Of a DNA stretch of 55,170 bases, positions 44,558 through 55,003 are shown in pieces. The stretch comes from Rhodospirillaceae bacterium (lineage in GTDB: Bacteria > Pseudomonadota > Alphaproteobacteria > Puniceispirillales > Puniceispirillaceae). The stretch covers positions 205,658-260,827 of the forward strand of contig PCBG01000002.1 of the NCBI GenBank assembly GCA_002731315.1, in the 5' to 3' direction. The position numbers and the translations under genes were made by a program. Within the stretch, counting starts at the first letter, position 1; every line of letters begins with the position of its first letter. The notes beneath the pieces are model-generated. The model was not told the origin of the DNA and ran no database searches. It saw nothing but the letters and a program-made list of their open reading frames with translations.

Positions 44558-45919
44558 ATGCCTGGCCGTGAGGATACAATTTTTGCGCTGGCGACGCCGC
44601 CGGGTCGATCTGCGATCGCCGTGATACGGATCAGCGGTGGCAGCGCGCATCAGGCGGCAGCGGCATTTGGTGCGGCTGCGCCGGCACCGGGCCAATTCAG
44701 GCTTGCAAGATTGAAAAATGGTGACGGTCAGACAGTTGATGAGGCGCTGCTTCTTGCAATGGCGGGTCCGTGTTCGTCGACGGGCGAGGATGTGTTGGAA
44801 ATTCACTGTCATGGATCAAGCGCTATCGTGCATGGGCTGTCGCAGCAGCTGGGGGCCCTTGACGGATTTCGACCAGCGGAGGCCGGAGAGTTTACGCACC
44901 GGATGTTTGCCAACGGGCGGATTGATCTACTCGGCGTTGAGGCGCTGGCTGATCTGATTGATTCGGAAACAGATTTGCAGCGCCAACAGGCCTGGGCGCA
45001 GATGGATGGTGCCCTACGCGGACCTGCAACGGAGTGGCGTGAGAAGCTGATCGCACTTGCCGCCCGTCTCGAAACGCTGATCGATTTTGCCGATGAGGAT
45101 TTACCGCCGGATGTGGCGGCCGACTGGGGTGATCGCGCACAAGCCCTCGCCACTGAGATGCAAGCCGTGCTTAATGATGGCCAGTTTGGTGAACGTGTGC
45201 GTAATGGTGTGCGTGTTGCGTTACTCGGCCCTGTCAATGCAGGCAAATCCACATTGCTCAATTATCTGGCTGGCCGCGAGGCTGCCATTGTGTCCGAAAC
45301 AGCTGGCACAACGCGTGATGTTGTAACCGCAACCATTGACCTGGGCGGCGTGCCGGTGACACTGCTGGATACAGCCGGTATCCGCGAGACGGACGACACC
45401 ATAGAAGCAGAGGGGGTGCGGCGGGCACGTCAGGCAGCGCAGGATGCCGAGGCAGTGCTGGTTGTTGTTGACGGGTCGCGTCCGGGCTGGCGCGAGGAGA
45501 TTTCAAACCTTCAGCCGCTGGTACCCGCAAGCAGTCAGATCATTGTCACAAAATCCGATCTCGGCATTGCTGAAACGAGGCAGGCTGACGACTGGCCAAA
45601 TGGGGCGCTCGCTGTCACATTGCAGGGCGATGGGGCGGAAGCAACAGGCCAGGCTATTCTTGATGCTTTATACAAGCTGATTGTGCCAGCCAACGAGGCA
45701 GATCGGGCAAGCATCATCAGCCGGCTACGACACCGACATGCGATCAAAGCGGCTGTGGATGGGGTGATAGCTGCCTGCGGGCACGACTTGCACACGACGC
45801 CCGAGCTGGCAGCGGAAGATTTGCGACATGCAGCCGACAGTCTTGGCAGGATGATTGGCGTAATTGATGTTGAGGATCTATTGGACAGTATTTTTGCCAG
45901 TTTTTGTATTGGCAAATAG
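44558..45919 (+). CDS. mnmE: tRNA uridine-5-carboxymethylaminomethyl modification GTPase MnmE
   Basis: With MnmG it modifies the wobble uridine of certain tRNAs. The 453-residue protein has the tetrahydrofolate-binding N-terminal domain (TIFALATPPGRSAIAVIRIS), a helical middle, the inserted G domain with GPVNAGKSTLLN (about 224), VTLLDTAGIRETDD and the NKxD equivalent TKSD, and the C-terminal catalytic C-I-G-K (FCIGK). AGGA lies before the ATG. It is followed by mnmG 81 nt later. Confidence 0.97.
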   Translation: MPGREDTIFALATPPGRSAIAVIRISGGSAHQAAAAFGAAAPAPGQFRLARLKNGDGQTVDEALLLAMAGPCSSTGEDVLEIHCHGSSAIVHGLSQQLGALDGFRPAEAGEFTHRMFANGRIDLLGVEALADLIDSETDLQRQQAWAQMDGALRGPATEWREKLIALAARLETLIDFADEDLPPDVAADWGDRAQALATEMQAVLNDGQFGERVRNGVRVALLGPVNAGKSTLLNYLAGREAAIVSETAGTTRDVVTATIDLGGVPVTLLDTAGIRETDDTIEAEGVRRARQAAQDAEAVLVVVDGSRPGWREEISNLQPLVPASSQIIVTKSDLGIAETRQADDWPNGALAVTLQGDGAEATGQAILDALYKLIVPANEADRASIISRLRHRHAIKAAVDGVIAACGHDLHTTPELAAEDLRHAADSLGRMIGVIDVEDLLDSIFASFCIGK

Positions 45920-46000
45920 CTGGCAAAAAGCCAGTGAAAGGCGCATATAGGCCCAATGGAAATGCAGGCTGGTCTGTAGGGGCCTGCTGGAGATGAACCC

Positions 46001-47926
46001 GTGAGCTATGACGTGATCATTGTTGGTGGTGGCCATGCCGGTTGTGAGGCAGCGGCAGCGGCAGCGCGTATGGGTGCGCGCGTGGCGCTGGTTACTATGC
46101 GCGCCGATCGCATTGGAGAGATGTCCTGCAATCCGGCGATCGGTGGACTTGGTAAGGGTCATCTGGTTCGCGAGATCGATGCGCTTGACGGTATCATGGG
46201 TCTGGCAATTGATTCGTCAGGTATCCAGTTCCGGATGTTGAATAAATCCCGTGGTCCGGCGGTGCATGGACCGCGGGCACAGGCGGATCGGGCGTTATAT
46301 CGAAAGGCTATACAGCAGCTTGTTGCTGCGGCAGGCGTCGAGATTATAGAGGCCGCCGTCGGCGATTTACTTGTTGAGTCGCATCTATGCTGCGGGGTGG
46401 TAACTGAGGCAGGTGACATCTTGCGGGCAGGAAGTGTTGTTCTGACCACAGGAACCTTTCTGGGCGGGTTGATACATCTTGGCAGTGAGATGACACCCGC
46501 AGGTCGGGTTGGCGAGGCACCTTCAAATGCGTTGGCAGCCCGTCTGCGCGCCATGGATCTCCCTGTTGGCAGGTTGAAGACAGGCACGCCGGCACGCCTT
46601 GACGGTCGAACTGTTAATTGGGCTGCGCTGGAAATGCAGCCAGCCGACGCGTCACCAATACCTTTTTCGACGCTGACAAGCCGGATCGAGGTGCCGCAGA
46701 TCGAATGCGGAATCACACGAACCACGGAGACAACCCATCAGATCATTGCTGACTCAATGCATTTGTCGGCGGTCTATAGCGGACAGATTGCCGGGCAGGG
46801 GCCGCGCTACTGCCCCTCAATTGAAGACAAGGTCAATCGGTTTGCCGACAAGACATCGCACCAGGTGTTCCTGGAACCGGAAGGGTTGGACGATCACACT
46901 GTCTATCCGAATGGGATTTCTACCAGCCTGCCACGCGACGTGCAGGACGCTTTTCTTGCGACCATCCCGGGGCTGGAGAATGCCCATATCCTGCAATATG
47001 GCTACGCCATTGAATATGATTTCATCGACCCGCGTGCCCTGTCCAGAACCTTGGAGCTAAAATCTCTTCCCGGGCTGTTTCTTGCCGGTCAGATCAACGG
47101 TACCACGGGTTATGAGGAAGCAGCAGCGCAAGGGCTTATCGCCGGGATCAATGCCGTGCAGAAAGCATGGGATGGCCGGGGTGATTTCGTTCTTGGTCGT
47201 GCGGAAGCCTATATCGGTGTGATGATTGATGATCTGATCACCCGCGGGGCGCCAGAACCCTACAGGATGTTCACATCACGGGCAGAATATCGGTTGCTGC
47301 TGCGCTCGGATAATGCCGACCAGCGGCTGACAGATAAAGGGATTTCTGCTGGCTGTGTGGGTAATCTACGCAAAGCTGTCTGGACAGAGCGCAAGGCGGC
47401 TCTGGAGCGCGCTAAGGGCCTCGTTGAGGGGATTACTTCCCTTCCTGCAGCGTTGCGCACCCACGGGCTTCCTGTGCCGCGTGACGGCGCGCGCCGGTCA
47501 ATGGCTGACCTGTTGAGCCTTGAGGGCATGTCCATTGACCACCTGGCTGCAATATGGCCAGAACTGGATAGCATTCCTGCAGCGTTGCGCGGGCAGATTG
47601 AGGCCGATTGCCGTTATGCCGGGTATCTCAGCCGACAAAAGGCAGATATCGATGCGTTGGCCCGTGATGAAGCGATCTGTTTGCCTGCCGATTTCGAATA
47701 CCGCATGGTGGGTGGATTGTCGGCCGAGGCCTGTGACGTGTTGAGCCGTATGCGGCCGGAAACCATTGGTCATGCCAACCGGCTGCCGGGCTTGACCCCG
47801 GCAGCGGTGCTGGCGGTTCTGCGCCATCTGAAACGCGACCATCAATCCATCTCTGATACCTCCAGTCTGGCAGATCCGGAGCCGGCCGCGACTGGGTCGG
47901 CAGACCTAGCACGCATGACTCAATGA
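46001..47926 (+). CDS. mnmG: tRNA uridine-5-carboxymethylaminomethyl modification enzyme MnmG (GidA)
   Basis: FAD-dependent partner of MnmE. The 641-residue length is typical. The Rossmann [20 protein letters not shown] is at residues 5-24, followed by [20 protein letters not shown]. The GidA signatures [15 protein letters not shown] and [19 protein letters not shown] are clear. The start is GTG with CTGGAG eight nt upstream; a nearby ATG at 45993 is out of frame. It overlaps rsmG by 4 nt (ATGA), giving the conserved gidA-gidB-parA-parB run. Confidence 0.97.
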   Translation: MSYDVIIVGGGHAGCEAAAAAARMGARVALVTMRADRIGEMSCNPAIGGLGKGHLVREIDALDGIMGLAIDSSGIQFRMLNKSRGPAVHGPRAQADRALYRKAIQQLVAAAGVEIIEAAVGDLLVESHLCCGVVTEAGDILRAGSVVLTTGTFLGGLIHLGSEMTPAGRVGEAPSNALAARLRAMDLPVGRLKTGTPARLDGRTVNWAALEMQPADASPIPFSTLTSRIEVPQIECGITRTTETTHQIIADSMHLSAVYSGQIAGQGPRYCPSIEDKVNRFADKTSHQVFLEPEGLDDHTVYPNGISTSLPRDVQDAFLATIPGLENAHILQYGYAIEYDFIDPRALSRTLELKSLPGLFLAGQINGTTGYEEAAAQGLIAGINAVQKAWDGRGDFVLGRAEAYIGVMIDDLITRGAPEPYRMFTSRAEYRLLLRSDNADQRLTDKGISAGCVGNLRKAVWTERKAALERAKGLVEGITSLPAALRTHGLPVPRDGARRSMADLLSLEGMSIDHLAAIWPELDSIPAALRGQIEADCRYAGYLSRQKADIDALARDEAICLPADFEYRMVGGLSAEACDVLSRMRPETIGHANRLPGLTPAAVLAVLRHLKRDHQSISDTSSLADPEPAATGSADLARMTQ

Positions 47927-48564
47927 ATGTGCGTGGCGGGATGGCTGACAATGGCGATTTCGCCACGAGGTTAAATGTTTCACGTGAAACATTTGATCAG
48001 CTGGCCAGCTATGTCGCATTGGTTGAAAAATGGCAGCCGCGTGTCAATCTCGTCTCACCGTCATCCCTGTCCAAAATCTGGGAGCGTCATATATGGGATT
48101 CGGCGCAGCTTGTGCCGCTTCTGGGCGGGGGGCGTCCGGAGATCATGGATATTGGCAGTGGCGCCGGGTTTCCGGGTCTGGTTATCGCAATCATGACACG
48201 AGCCCCCGTGCGGCTTGTTGAATCTGACCAGAAGAAATCAATCTTTATGCAAACCGTGATCCGCGAGTGTTGTCTTGATGCGCAGGTTGTGACAGCGCGC
48301 GTTGAATCGCTGCCACCGCAACTGGTTGATGTCATTATTGCCCGTGCATTGGCACCGGTCGACCGGTTGCTGAATTTGCTGACCTGTCAGTTTGACCGCC
48401 CGGTCCGGTGTCTCTTTCTCAAAGGTAAATCGGTCCATGACGAGCTTGGCTGCCTGGAAATTCGTCCGGATATAACTTGGTCACTTCATCCGAGCCTTAC
48501 AAACGGCGAGGCTTTTGTGCTAGACCTGTTGGTAGAACCTGAAAAGCGGTGTGCCACGTCATGA
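47923..48564 (+). CDS. rsmG: 16S rRNA (guanine-527 N7) methyltransferase RsmG (GidB)
   Basis: Methylates G527 of 16S rRNA. The 213-residue SAM-dependent protein has [20 protein letters not shown], the SAM loop [17 protein letters not shown] and late [14 protein letters not shown]. Residues 19-23 (V-S-R-E-T) are encoded by a parS palindrome, a feature known from other alphaproteobacterial gidB genes. It overlaps mnmG and parA by 4 nt each, so it is translated within the same message. Confidence 0.96.
   Translation: MNVRGGMADNGDFATRLNVSRETFDQLASYVALVEKWQPRVNLVSPSSLSKIWERHIWDSAQLVPLLGGGRPEIMDIGSGAGFPGLVIAIMTRAPVRLVESDQKKSIFMQTVIRECCLDAQVVTARVESLPPQLVDVIIARALAPVDRLLNLLTCQFDRPVRCLFLKGKSVHDELGCLEIRPDITWSLHPSLTNGEAFVLDLLVEPEKRCATS
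47976..47991. promoter_or_regulatory. parS: parS centromere site 2 (inside rsmG)
   Basis: TGTTTCACGTGAAACA, perfect 16-bp palindrome; flanking AAA/TTT extend it to 22 bp (47973-47994). It lies about 7 kb from the putative origin and 1.4 kb before parB. Confidence 0.96.
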
Positions 48565-49337
48565 GCGTTTCCCAGAGGATCATTGCTGTTGCCAACCAAA
48601 AGGGCGGCGTGGGCAAGACCACCACATCAATCAACCTGGCGACCGCACTTGCCGCCTGCGGCCGATCGGTGCTTCTAGTTGATTTTGATCCGCAGGGCAA
48701 CGCCAGTACAGGCCTTGGCGTTGGAGACCGGCTCCATAACAGTTACCGGATGATCTCAGAGCAGTCCGAGGTAGATCAGGCAATCCAGAAAACACAGGTG
48801 CCGGGACTGGATATCATTCCAACAGTGGTGGATTTGTCGGCGGCTGAGGTTGAACTGACTGACATGCCCAACCGCGAATTCAAGCTCGCGGACAGTATAA
48901 AAAAAATAAGAAAGCATTATCAATATGTTATAATTGACTGCCCCCCATCCCTTGGAATGTTGACGGTCAATGCCCTTACCGCGGCAACCACTGTGCTTGT
49001 ACCGCTGCAATGTGAGTTTTATGCTCTCGAAGGGCTGACGCAACTCTTGCGCACGATCGAGGCTGTTAGGACCGGTCTAAATGCCGACCTGCGTATGCAG
49101 GGCATTGTGCTGACCATGTATGATACGCGCAATAAACTATCTTCAATGGTTGCCAAGGATGTGCGCGATCATTTCGGAGACCTCGTCTATGGCACTGTGA
49201 TCCCCCGTAATGTGCGGGTTTCAGAAGCCCCCTCATTTGGCCAGCCGGTTCTCGTCTATGACTTGAAATGCCCTGGATCGCAGGCATATGCGGCCCTTGC
49301 CGCCGAACTGTTGCGGCAGGAAACACAGGCCGCTTGA
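48561..49337 (+). CDS. parA: Chromosome partitioning ATPase ParA
   Basis: Deviant-Walker ATPase that moves ParB-parS complexes. The 258-residue protein opens with IIAVANQKGGVGKTTTSINL, the deviant Walker A with the signature lysines (K14 and K19), and has VLLVDFDPQGNASTGLGV, the YVIIDCPPSLGMLTVNAL switch, and the DNA-binding C-terminal half. The absence of an N-terminal HTH marks it as chromosomal Soj type. Its ATG overlaps the rsmG stop; a GTG four codons earlier is possible. parB follows after 28 nt. Confidence 0.97.
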   Translation: MSVSQRIIAVANQKGGVGKTTTSINLATALAACGRSVLLVDFDPQGNASTGLGVGDRLHNSYRMISEQSEVDQAIQKTQVPGLDIIPTVVDLSAAEVELTDMPNREFKLADSIKKIRKHYQYVIIDCPPSLGMLTVNALTAATTVLVPLQCEFYALEGLTQLLRTIEAVRTGLNADLRMQGIVLTMYDTRNKLSSMVAKDVRDHFGDLVYGTVIPRNVRVSEAPSFGQPVLVYDLKCPGSQAYAALAAELLRQETQAA

Positions 49338-49365
49338 TTGGCTAACCCGAAGGAGATGTCACATT

Positions 49366-50358
49366 ATGGCAAAGAAGTCAGACAGCCCGTCCTCAAAAAA
49401 GGCATCAGTCAAGCAGACGGATGCCGCGGTAGCCTCGGCGCAAAAGGTTGTGGCCAAACAGCGTGGGCTTGGCCGTGGTCTGTCATCACTTCTTGGCGAC
49501 GCTGGCGCTGCGGCAACCATGACATCAGCTGCGGCCTCTGCCAGCGCCACTCTTGCTGCCGCCGCACCACAGAGTGGGCTGGTCGATATTCCGATCGAAT
49601 GGATCAATTCGGGACCCTGGCAGCCCCGCCGCCGGTTCGACATTGCCGCGCTGGAAGAGTTGGCTGACTCCATCCGCAGTAAGGGTCTTGTGCAACCCGT
49701 TCTTGTGCGACCCCATAACAGCAAGACGAACCGATATGAACTGATTGCCGGCGAGCGTCGCTGGCGCGCTGCCCAGATGGCACAACTGCATAATGTGCCG
49801 GCGATCATCCGTGATTTCAGCGATGAGGAAGCCTATGAAGTGGCGCTAATTGAAAATGTTCAACGCGCCGACCTGAATGTAATTGAAGAGGCTGATGGCT
49901 ACCGGCAACTGATTGAAAACTTCGGATATACACAAGGAAAACTATCTGAAATAATAGGAAAATCAAGAAGTCACATTGCGAACTTGATGCGTCTTCTGAC
50001 GTTGCCAGAAGATGTTTGTAATCTGGTCATCAATGGCAGACTGACCATGGGACAGGTGCGCCCGCTGGTTAGCCATGAAGATGCTAGCGCGCTTGCCGCC
50101 AACATCGTCAAGCGCGGACTGAATGCGCGACAGGCAGAGGCACTTGTCGCCCGTCCGCGCGATGCGTCATCCAAGCAATCCGCAGCGGCACCAACGAAAT
50201 CAGCAGATATACGCGCGCTTGAGGTGAAAGCGGAAAAGACGCTTGGCGTGAAGATGGACGTCACATGGGATGAGGAGCGTGACCGTGGCAAGATGTCTAT
50301 GTCATTTACAAAGCTTGAACAGTTTGAGGATGTTTTGAAAAAGCTCGGGATCAGCTAG
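49366..50358 (+). CDS. parB: Chromosome partitioning protein ParB
   Basis: CTP-dependent clamp that loads at parS and spreads. The 330-residue protein has a long Lys/Ser/Ala-rich N-terminus ending GLGRGLSSLLGDAG, the ParB/Srx domain (VDIPIEWINSGPWQPRRRFD, then LIAGERRWRAAQMA near residue 128 with the CTP-binding GERRWRA), the arginine-rich ENVQRADLN, the parS-reading HTH (KLSEIIGKSRSHIANLMRLL, about 191) and the C-terminal dimerisation segment. AAGGAG precedes the ATG. Two perfect parS sites lie nearby. Convergent with holA, sharing CTAG. Confidence 0.97.
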   Translation: MAKKSDSPSSKKASVKQTDAAVASAQKVVAKQRGLGRGLSSLLGDAGAAATMTSAAASASATLAAAAPQSGLVDIPIEWINSGPWQPRRRFDIAALEELADSIRSKGLVQPVLVRPHNSKTNRYELIAGERRWRAAQMAQLHNVPAIIRDFSDEEAYEVALIENVQRADLNVIEEADGYRQLIENFGYTQGKLSEIIGKSRSHIANLMRLLTLPEDVCNLVINGRLTMGQVRPLVSHEDASALAANIVKRGLNARQAEALVARPRDASSKQSAAAPTKSADIRALEVKAEKTLGVKMDVTWDEERDRGKMSMSFTKLEQFEDVLKKLGIS

Positions 50359-51383
50359 CGACGCGCTACTTTTCGGCGCAAACAGATACCAAGAAGGGCC
50401 TGTCCGGCCTGTGTCATATCGTCAGATCCGGCCGATTTTATGGCCAACTCGGCATCCTGAAGGCGGTTGATCGCATCGAATAGACCTTCAGCTGACCAGT
50501 CACCAAGCTGACACACCATCCTGTCCTGAAGGCGAAAATGAACAGGCGGGCGCAGGGTTTTTATTGCCTGCGCCATCGGCACACCGCCCTCAGCTGTGCG
50601 TGCGACAATTAGCAGCTGGCGGAAATAGGACTGGCAACCGCGCAAAACCATGATGGGGTTCTGACTTTCTGACCATGCCTTTTCAAGGCGCCGTTGCAGC
50701 GCGTCAACCTGGCCGTCCGCAGCCGCGATGGCGATGTCAGTGGTTGCCAGTAAGCCGCTGTCACCAAGAGCCACCATCACATCGTCATAGTTGAGCGTTC
50801 CATCAGGTCCGGCCAGAAGCGCCAGCTTTTCAATTTCCTGCCGTGACGCAGCGCGGTCACTTCCCAGTCGCTGGACCACCAGAGAAGCGGTGTCCTGATC
50901 AATGGTGATATTGTCGCGAGATGTGATCTCGCTCAGAACAGACCCAAGATCAGCAACATTATCTACATAGCAGCCAACCGACGCCGCATGCTGTGTAGCT
51001 TCGAACAATTTTACCAGCGTATGACGCGTGGTCGTGTCGCTGGCCTCAATAATGATAAAGGCCGCCTCGATTTTCTGCGCAAAGGCGTTCTTGCATGCAG
51101 TCAGCATCTCGCTGCCCTTTCCTTTTACCCAGACAAGGCGGCGATCTGCCGTCATGGCAATGGCCTGCGCAGAATCACTGATAATAGACGGATCGGCGGC
51201 GGCACGGTCCCCGTCAAGCCGCGTCACAGAAAACACATCGTCAAGGTCAGAAGATATGTGCAAGGCAATCTGTCTGGCACGCTCTGATATTAGGCCAAGA
51301 TCATTTCCGTGAAGCAGCACGGCATTGATGTCCTTCGGGATGGATGACAGAAAGGAAGCGATCTGTCGCGGTGGGACTTTCAT
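50355..51383 (-). CDS. holA: DNA polymerase III delta subunit (clamp loader)
   Basis: Opens the beta sliding clamp as part of the clamp-loader complex. The 342-residue protein has the weakly conserved HolA fold: INAVLLHGNDLGLISERARQ at the N-terminus, VTRLDGDRAAADPSIISDSA, RRLVWVKG, and the C-terminal region with RRLEKAWSESQNPIMVLRGC and QDRMVCQLGDWS. The neighbourhood parB-holA-lptE-leuS is standard in alphaproteobacteria. Its ATG overlaps the lptE stop by 4 nt. Confidence 0.92.
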   Translation of the reverse strand: MKVPPRQIASFLSSIPKDINAVLLHGNDLGLISERARQIALHISSDLDDVFSVTRLDGDRAAADPSIISDSAQAIAMTADRRLVWVKGKGSEMLTACKNAFAQKIEAAFIIIEASDTTTRHTLVKLFEATQHAASVGCYVDNVADLGSVLSEITSRDNITIDQDTASLVVQRLGSDRAASRQEIEKLALLAGPDGTLNYDDVMVALGDSGLLATTDIAIAAADGQVDALQRRLEKAWSESQNPIMVLRGCQSYFRQLLIVARTAEGGVPMAQAIKTLRPPVHFRLQDRMVCQLGDWSAEGLFDAINRLQDAELAIKSAGSDDMTQAGQALLGICLRRKVARR

Positions 51384-51868
51384 TGTCCCTTGGCATCAAG
51401 GAAATAGAGATGCACGCGTGCGGCAACACGCTCGGCCAGCAACAGAGATGTGCGTTCATCTGAATGCGTATCAGATCGCGTCTGCCCGTAGTAAGAGCTA
51501 ACTGTACCGACGGTTGAACTTTCAGTGATTGAATCCGACATCACAGTCTCTCCGGTTACGGTATCAACCAGTATAATCTTAACTGTCATGCTACGTTTTT
51601 TCAGATTGGATGAAGAGCCTCTCACAGTAAGCGTACTGCTAGAAGCGACTGACAGCTCTGAAGATAGGGTGAAAGCAGGATTTGCAGCCCCCTCAAGAAA
51701 GCTGTTCAGTGCGCGGCTATAGATCTGACCATTGCGCCCACCCGTTTCAATCACAGCAACGCCCAAATTGTCGTTGGTGAAACCGTTACCAAGCGGCCTT
51801 ACCGACAAACCGGTACAGGCCGCAAGCACAATAATCAGCGGAACTATGATCAGCCTAGACAACCACAT
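51380..51868 (-). CDS. lptE: LPS-assembly lipoprotein LptE
   Basis: Outer-membrane lipoprotein that plugs LptD and helps insert lipopolysaccharide. The 162-residue protein has the lipoprotein signal [13 protein letters not shown] (Cys18), followed by a short beta-sandwich ([37 protein letters not shown] and SERVA-type C-terminal helix). LptE sequences diverge strongly, so the call leans on signal, size and the leuS-lptE-holA order. It overlaps the 3' end of leuS by 14 nt. Confidence 0.85.
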   Translation of the reverse strand: MWLSRLIIVPLIIVLAACTGLSVRPLGNGFTNDNLGVAVIETGGRNGQIYSRALNSFLEGAANPAFTLSSELSVASSSTLTVRGSSSNLKKRSMTVKIILVDTVTGETVMSDSITESSTVGTVSSYYGQTRSDTHSDERTSLLLAERVAARVHLYFLDAKGQ

Positions 51869-54416
51869 TAATGATCCTGTTTTTTACGACGATTACCTTT
51901 TTTGGGGTCTGGCCTTCAAGATATCGGATAACACCTGGTCTTTCCAGTGCAGCAGCGCGCGCGGTGCTTTCGTCGACATCCCGCTTGAGTGAAACCTTAT
52001 CACGCAGCTTGCCATTGACCTGAACACCAATCTCTACGGTGTCCTCTGCAATCATCGCCGGGTCTGCAATTGGCCAGGCCGTATGGGCCAGCATTTTGTC
52101 ATGGCCGAGATTTGCCCACATCTCTTCAGCAATATGCGGTGCGATGGGTGCCACTAACATAGTCAGGGTTTCAATTGCAAACCGTCTCGCCGCAGCGCCA
52201 CCGTCTTCATCCGCAACCTGTTCATTAATTGCATTGGCAAGGGTATAAAGCTGGGCTACCGCCCGGTTGAAACGAAAATCCTCGATATCGGTAGAAATTG
52301 CATCGATAGCCTTATGGCTCGCCCGCACCAACCCGATGGCTTGACCATCAACTGGTGGCGGGGTGGCTACTGGCGGAAGTGTGTTGTCGGTAGACAGGCG
52401 TAACAAACGCCTCAGAAACCGAGCAGAGCCTTCTGCACCGGCTTCGGTCCACTCCATATCGCGTTCCGGCGGTGAATCCGACATCATGAACAGCCGCGCC
52501 GTATCAGCGCCATACTCTGAAATAATTAATTCAGGGTCGACAACATTGCGTTTCGACTTGCTCATCTTCTCGATACGGCCAGCAGTGACAGGCGCGCCCG
52601 TCTCGCTATGGCGCCAGACGTCGCCGTCGCGTTCCACATCGGTTGGAAACAGCCATTTGCCATCATCGGACTGAAAGGTCTGATGACAAACCATACCCTG
52701 TGTCATGAGCCCAGAAAAAGGCTCATCAATGTCCAGATACCCTACATCTCGGAGGGCACGCATGAAAAAGCGGGAATACAACAAATGCAGCACCGCATGT
52801 TCGACACCACCAATATACTGATCAACGGGCATCCAGTAAGCAGCGGCCTCACGGCTGAAACCGTCGGGATGGTAAGGGTCAGCAAATCGCAGAAAATACC
52901 AAGAGCTCTCGAAAAATGTATCAAAGGTATCCTGTTCGCGTATGGCGGGCCTACTGCATTTCGGACAGCTGGTATGTTTCCAGGTCGGATGGTTGGATAG
53001 CGGGTTGCCCGGCGCATCGAAACTCACATCCTGAGGCAGTTCAACCGGTAGGTCTTTGTCTGGGACCGGCACCATGCCGCAGCCATCGCAGTGGATAATC
53101 GGGATTGGACATCCCCAATAGCGTTGGCGGGCGACACCCCAGTCCCGCAGGCGATAGGTTGTGAGGCCCTTACCGGCATTCGCATTTTTCAGCGCGTCAA
53201 TTGCGGCACGTTTGCCAGCCTCGACGGTCATGCCGTCCCAGTCACCTGAATTGAACAGATGACCAGGGCCGGTATAGGCGGTATCGGTAATCGCAAAACT
53301 CTCCGGACCTTCATGTTCGGGAAGCACAACCGGCAAAACCGGCAGATCATAGGCATTGGCGAAATCAAGATCGCGTTGGTCATGTGCGGGGCACCCAAAG
53401 ATAGCGCCCGTGCCATATTCCATTAGTACAAAATTGGCTATGTAGACAGGCAGTTCACGGTCGTCCACAAGTGGATGCTGGACCATCAAGCCAGTGTGGT
53501 AACCGCGTTTTACGGCGGTTTCAACAGCCACTTCAGAGGTACCGAGACGCGCGCATTCGGCAAGGAAATCTGCCGCCGCATTATCCTGCGCGGCGATGCT
53601 CACCGCCAGCGGGTGGTTTGCGGCTATAGCAATAAAGGACGCGCCATAGAGCGTATCGGGCCGCGTTGTGAAAACACTGATTCTCTCTGTGCCGTCATTG
53701 GATGGCGAGGTGAGGTTGAAAGTGACCTCAGCCCCCTCAGATTTGCCGATCCAGTTAGCCTGCATCAATCTTACGCGGTCAGGCCAGCGGTCCAGCCCGT
53801 CGATGGCAGCAAGAAGATCATCAGCATATTCGGTAATTTTCAGAAACCACTGTGCCAGCAACCGGCGCTCGACCAACGCGCCGGAACGCCATCCTCGACC
53901 GTCGACTACCTGTTCGTTTGCAAGGACCGTATTTTCAACCGGGTCCCAGTTCACCCAGCTTTCCTTGCGATAGGCGAGTCCCTTTTCCAGAAAGCGCAGA
54001 AACATTTTCTGCTCATGTTGATAATAATTAGGTGTGCAAGTGGCCAGCTCGCGGTCCCAGTCATAGGAAAGCCCCATGCCACGCAGCTGCGTGCGCATGG
54101 AAGCGATGTTTTCTATGGTCCACGAACCGGGGTGAGCGCCACGTTCGATCGCAGCATTTTCAGCTGGAAGACCGAAGGCATCCCAACCCATGGGATGAAG
54201 AACATTGAAACCCTTGGCACGGCGATACCGCGCCACCACATCGCCAAGCGTGTAGTTGCGCACATGCCCCATATGGATGCGCCCTGATGGATAAGGGAAC
54301 ATCTCTAGGACATAATATTTCGGCTTGTCGCCAGAGTTATCGGCCGAAAAGCACTTTTCCGCGTCCCACCGTTCCTGCCATTTTGCTTCTATGGCAGGGG
54401 CGTCATACTGCTCCAT
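51855..54416 (-). CDS. leuS: Leucyl-tRNA synthetase
   Basis: Charges tRNA-Leu. The 853-residue class I synthetase has the HIGH motif as HMGH (48-51, in [20 protein letters not shown]), the CP1 editing domain with [12 protein letters not shown], the zinc-like Cys motifs ([15 protein letters not shown]), and KMSKSKRN (about 616). The anticodon-binding domain and the leucine-specific C-terminal domain are complete ([13 protein letters not shown]). The ATG at 54416 has AGGATAG upstream; an in-frame ATG 84 nt earlier adds non-conserved sequence and overlaps the DUF3576 gene. Confidence 0.97.
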   Translation of the reverse strand: MEQYDAPAIEAKWQERWDAEKCFSADNSGDKPKYYVLEMFPYPSGRIHMGHVRNYTLGDVVARYRRAKGFNVLHPMGWDAFGLPAENAAIERGAHPGSWTIENIASMRTQLRGMGLSYDWDRELATCTPNYYQHEQKMFLRFLEKGLAYRKESWVNWDPVENTVLANEQVVDGRGWRSGALVERRLLAQWFLKITEYADDLLAAIDGLDRWPDRVRLMQANWIGKSEGAEVTFNLTSPSNDGTERISVFTTRPDTLYGASFIAIAANHPLAVSIAAQDNAAADFLAECARLGTSEVAVETAVKRGYHTGLMVQHPLVDDRELPVYIANFVLMEYGTGAIFGCPAHDQRDLDFANAYDLPVLPVVLPEHEGPESFAITDTAYTGPGHLFNSGDWDGMTVEAGKRAAIDALKNANAGKGLTTYRLRDWGVARQRYWGCPIPIIHCDGCGMVPVPDKDLPVELPQDVSFDAPGNPLSNHPTWKHTSCPKCSRPAIREQDTFDTFFESSWYFLRFADPYHPDGFSREAAAYWMPVDQYIGGVEHAVLHLLYSRFFMRALRDVGYLDIDEPFSGLMTQGMVCHQTFQSDDGKWLFPTDVERDGDVWRHSETGAPVTAGRIEKMSKSKRNVVDPELIISEYGADTARLFMMSDSPPERDMEWTEAGAEGSARFLRRLLRLSTDNTLPPVATPPPVDGQAIGLVRASHKAIDAISTDIEDFRFNRAVAQLYTLANAINEQVADEDGGAAARRFAIETLTMLVAPIAPHIAEEMWANLGHDKMLAHTAWPIADPAMIAEDTVEIGVQVNGKLRDKVSLKRDVDESTARAAALERPGVIRYLEGQTPKKVIVVKNRIINVVV

Positions 54417-54447
54417 TAATCTATCCTGAAATGAAGATTGAAAAGGG

Positions 54448-54939
54448 TTAATCGGTAACTTCCGCAAGCGAATCGGCGCGAAGTTCACGCGCGCGTGCAA
54501 GAATCAGATTTTCAATCTGCCCGGCCAGCGCCTGATCTCGCACAGCCTCTCCCCAGCCGTCAGTCATACGCTTTTGCACATGCACCCTTACGCTAATGCT
54601 GTCAGAACGCAGCTCTCGGCCAACGACAAAAATTGTCAGCTTAATGCGTTCATCTGGCCGATCGGCGAGTGAATACCATTCGGTGACGATGGTGCCGCCA
54701 AATGTATCGACGTCCGCAAGCGGGACAAGTGATGCAATATCAAGTGCAGCCCGCCAAGCGATGGCATTTACAGGCATTGCTGGATTAGGGCCGCTTTGGC
54801 TTCCAAAATCACTCAGCTTCATTCCGCCAGGCTTTCCTGTCAGAATAGAAACAGGCTTTTCCTTCTCGACGGATGTTCCGGGCGTGATATTTGAGCATGC
54901 GACGACAAGCGCCAGCAGAGGTATGAGAAGGTATCGCAT
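54448..54939 (-). CDS. DUF3576-type lipoprotein
   Basis: A 163-residue predicted lipoprotein with the signal [12 protein letters not shown] (Cys15) and the compact domain [40 protein letters not shown] and [23 protein letters not shown] strands, matching alphaproteobacterial DUF3576 proteins that commonly precede leuS. The function is unknown; an envelope role is likely. GGAG lies seven nt before the ATG and almost touches the T-run of the upstream porin terminator. A start 87 nt earlier would read through the terminator hairpin and is rejected. Confidence 0.88.
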   Translation of the reverse strand: MRYLLIPLLALVVACSNITPGTSVEKEKPVSILTGKPGGMKLSDFGSQSGPNPAMPVNAIAWRAALDIASLVPLADVDTFGGTIVTEWYSLADRPDERIKLTIFVVGRELRSDSISVRVHVQKRMTDGWGEAVRDQALAGQIENLILARARELRADSLAEVTD

Positions 54940-54950
54940 GGCGATGCTCC

Positions 54951-54980
54951 AAAAAAGAAGGGCCGGAAACCCGGCCCTTC
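54951..54980 (-). terminator. Intrinsic terminator of the porin gene
   Basis: On the minus strand a 10-bp perfect stem (GAAGGGCCGG with CCGGCCCTTC) and 4-nt loop is followed by six T residues. It lies 23 nt after the porin stop and just before the DUF3576 ribosome-binding site. Confidence 0.9.
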
Positions 54981-55003
54981 TCACATACAACATTTCTTTC
55001 AAA

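Noticed and set aside
45915..45945. Small hairpin CTGGC-AAAAA-GCCAG after mnmE
   Set aside because: Only 5 bp of stem and no T-run; unlikely to terminate before mnmG.
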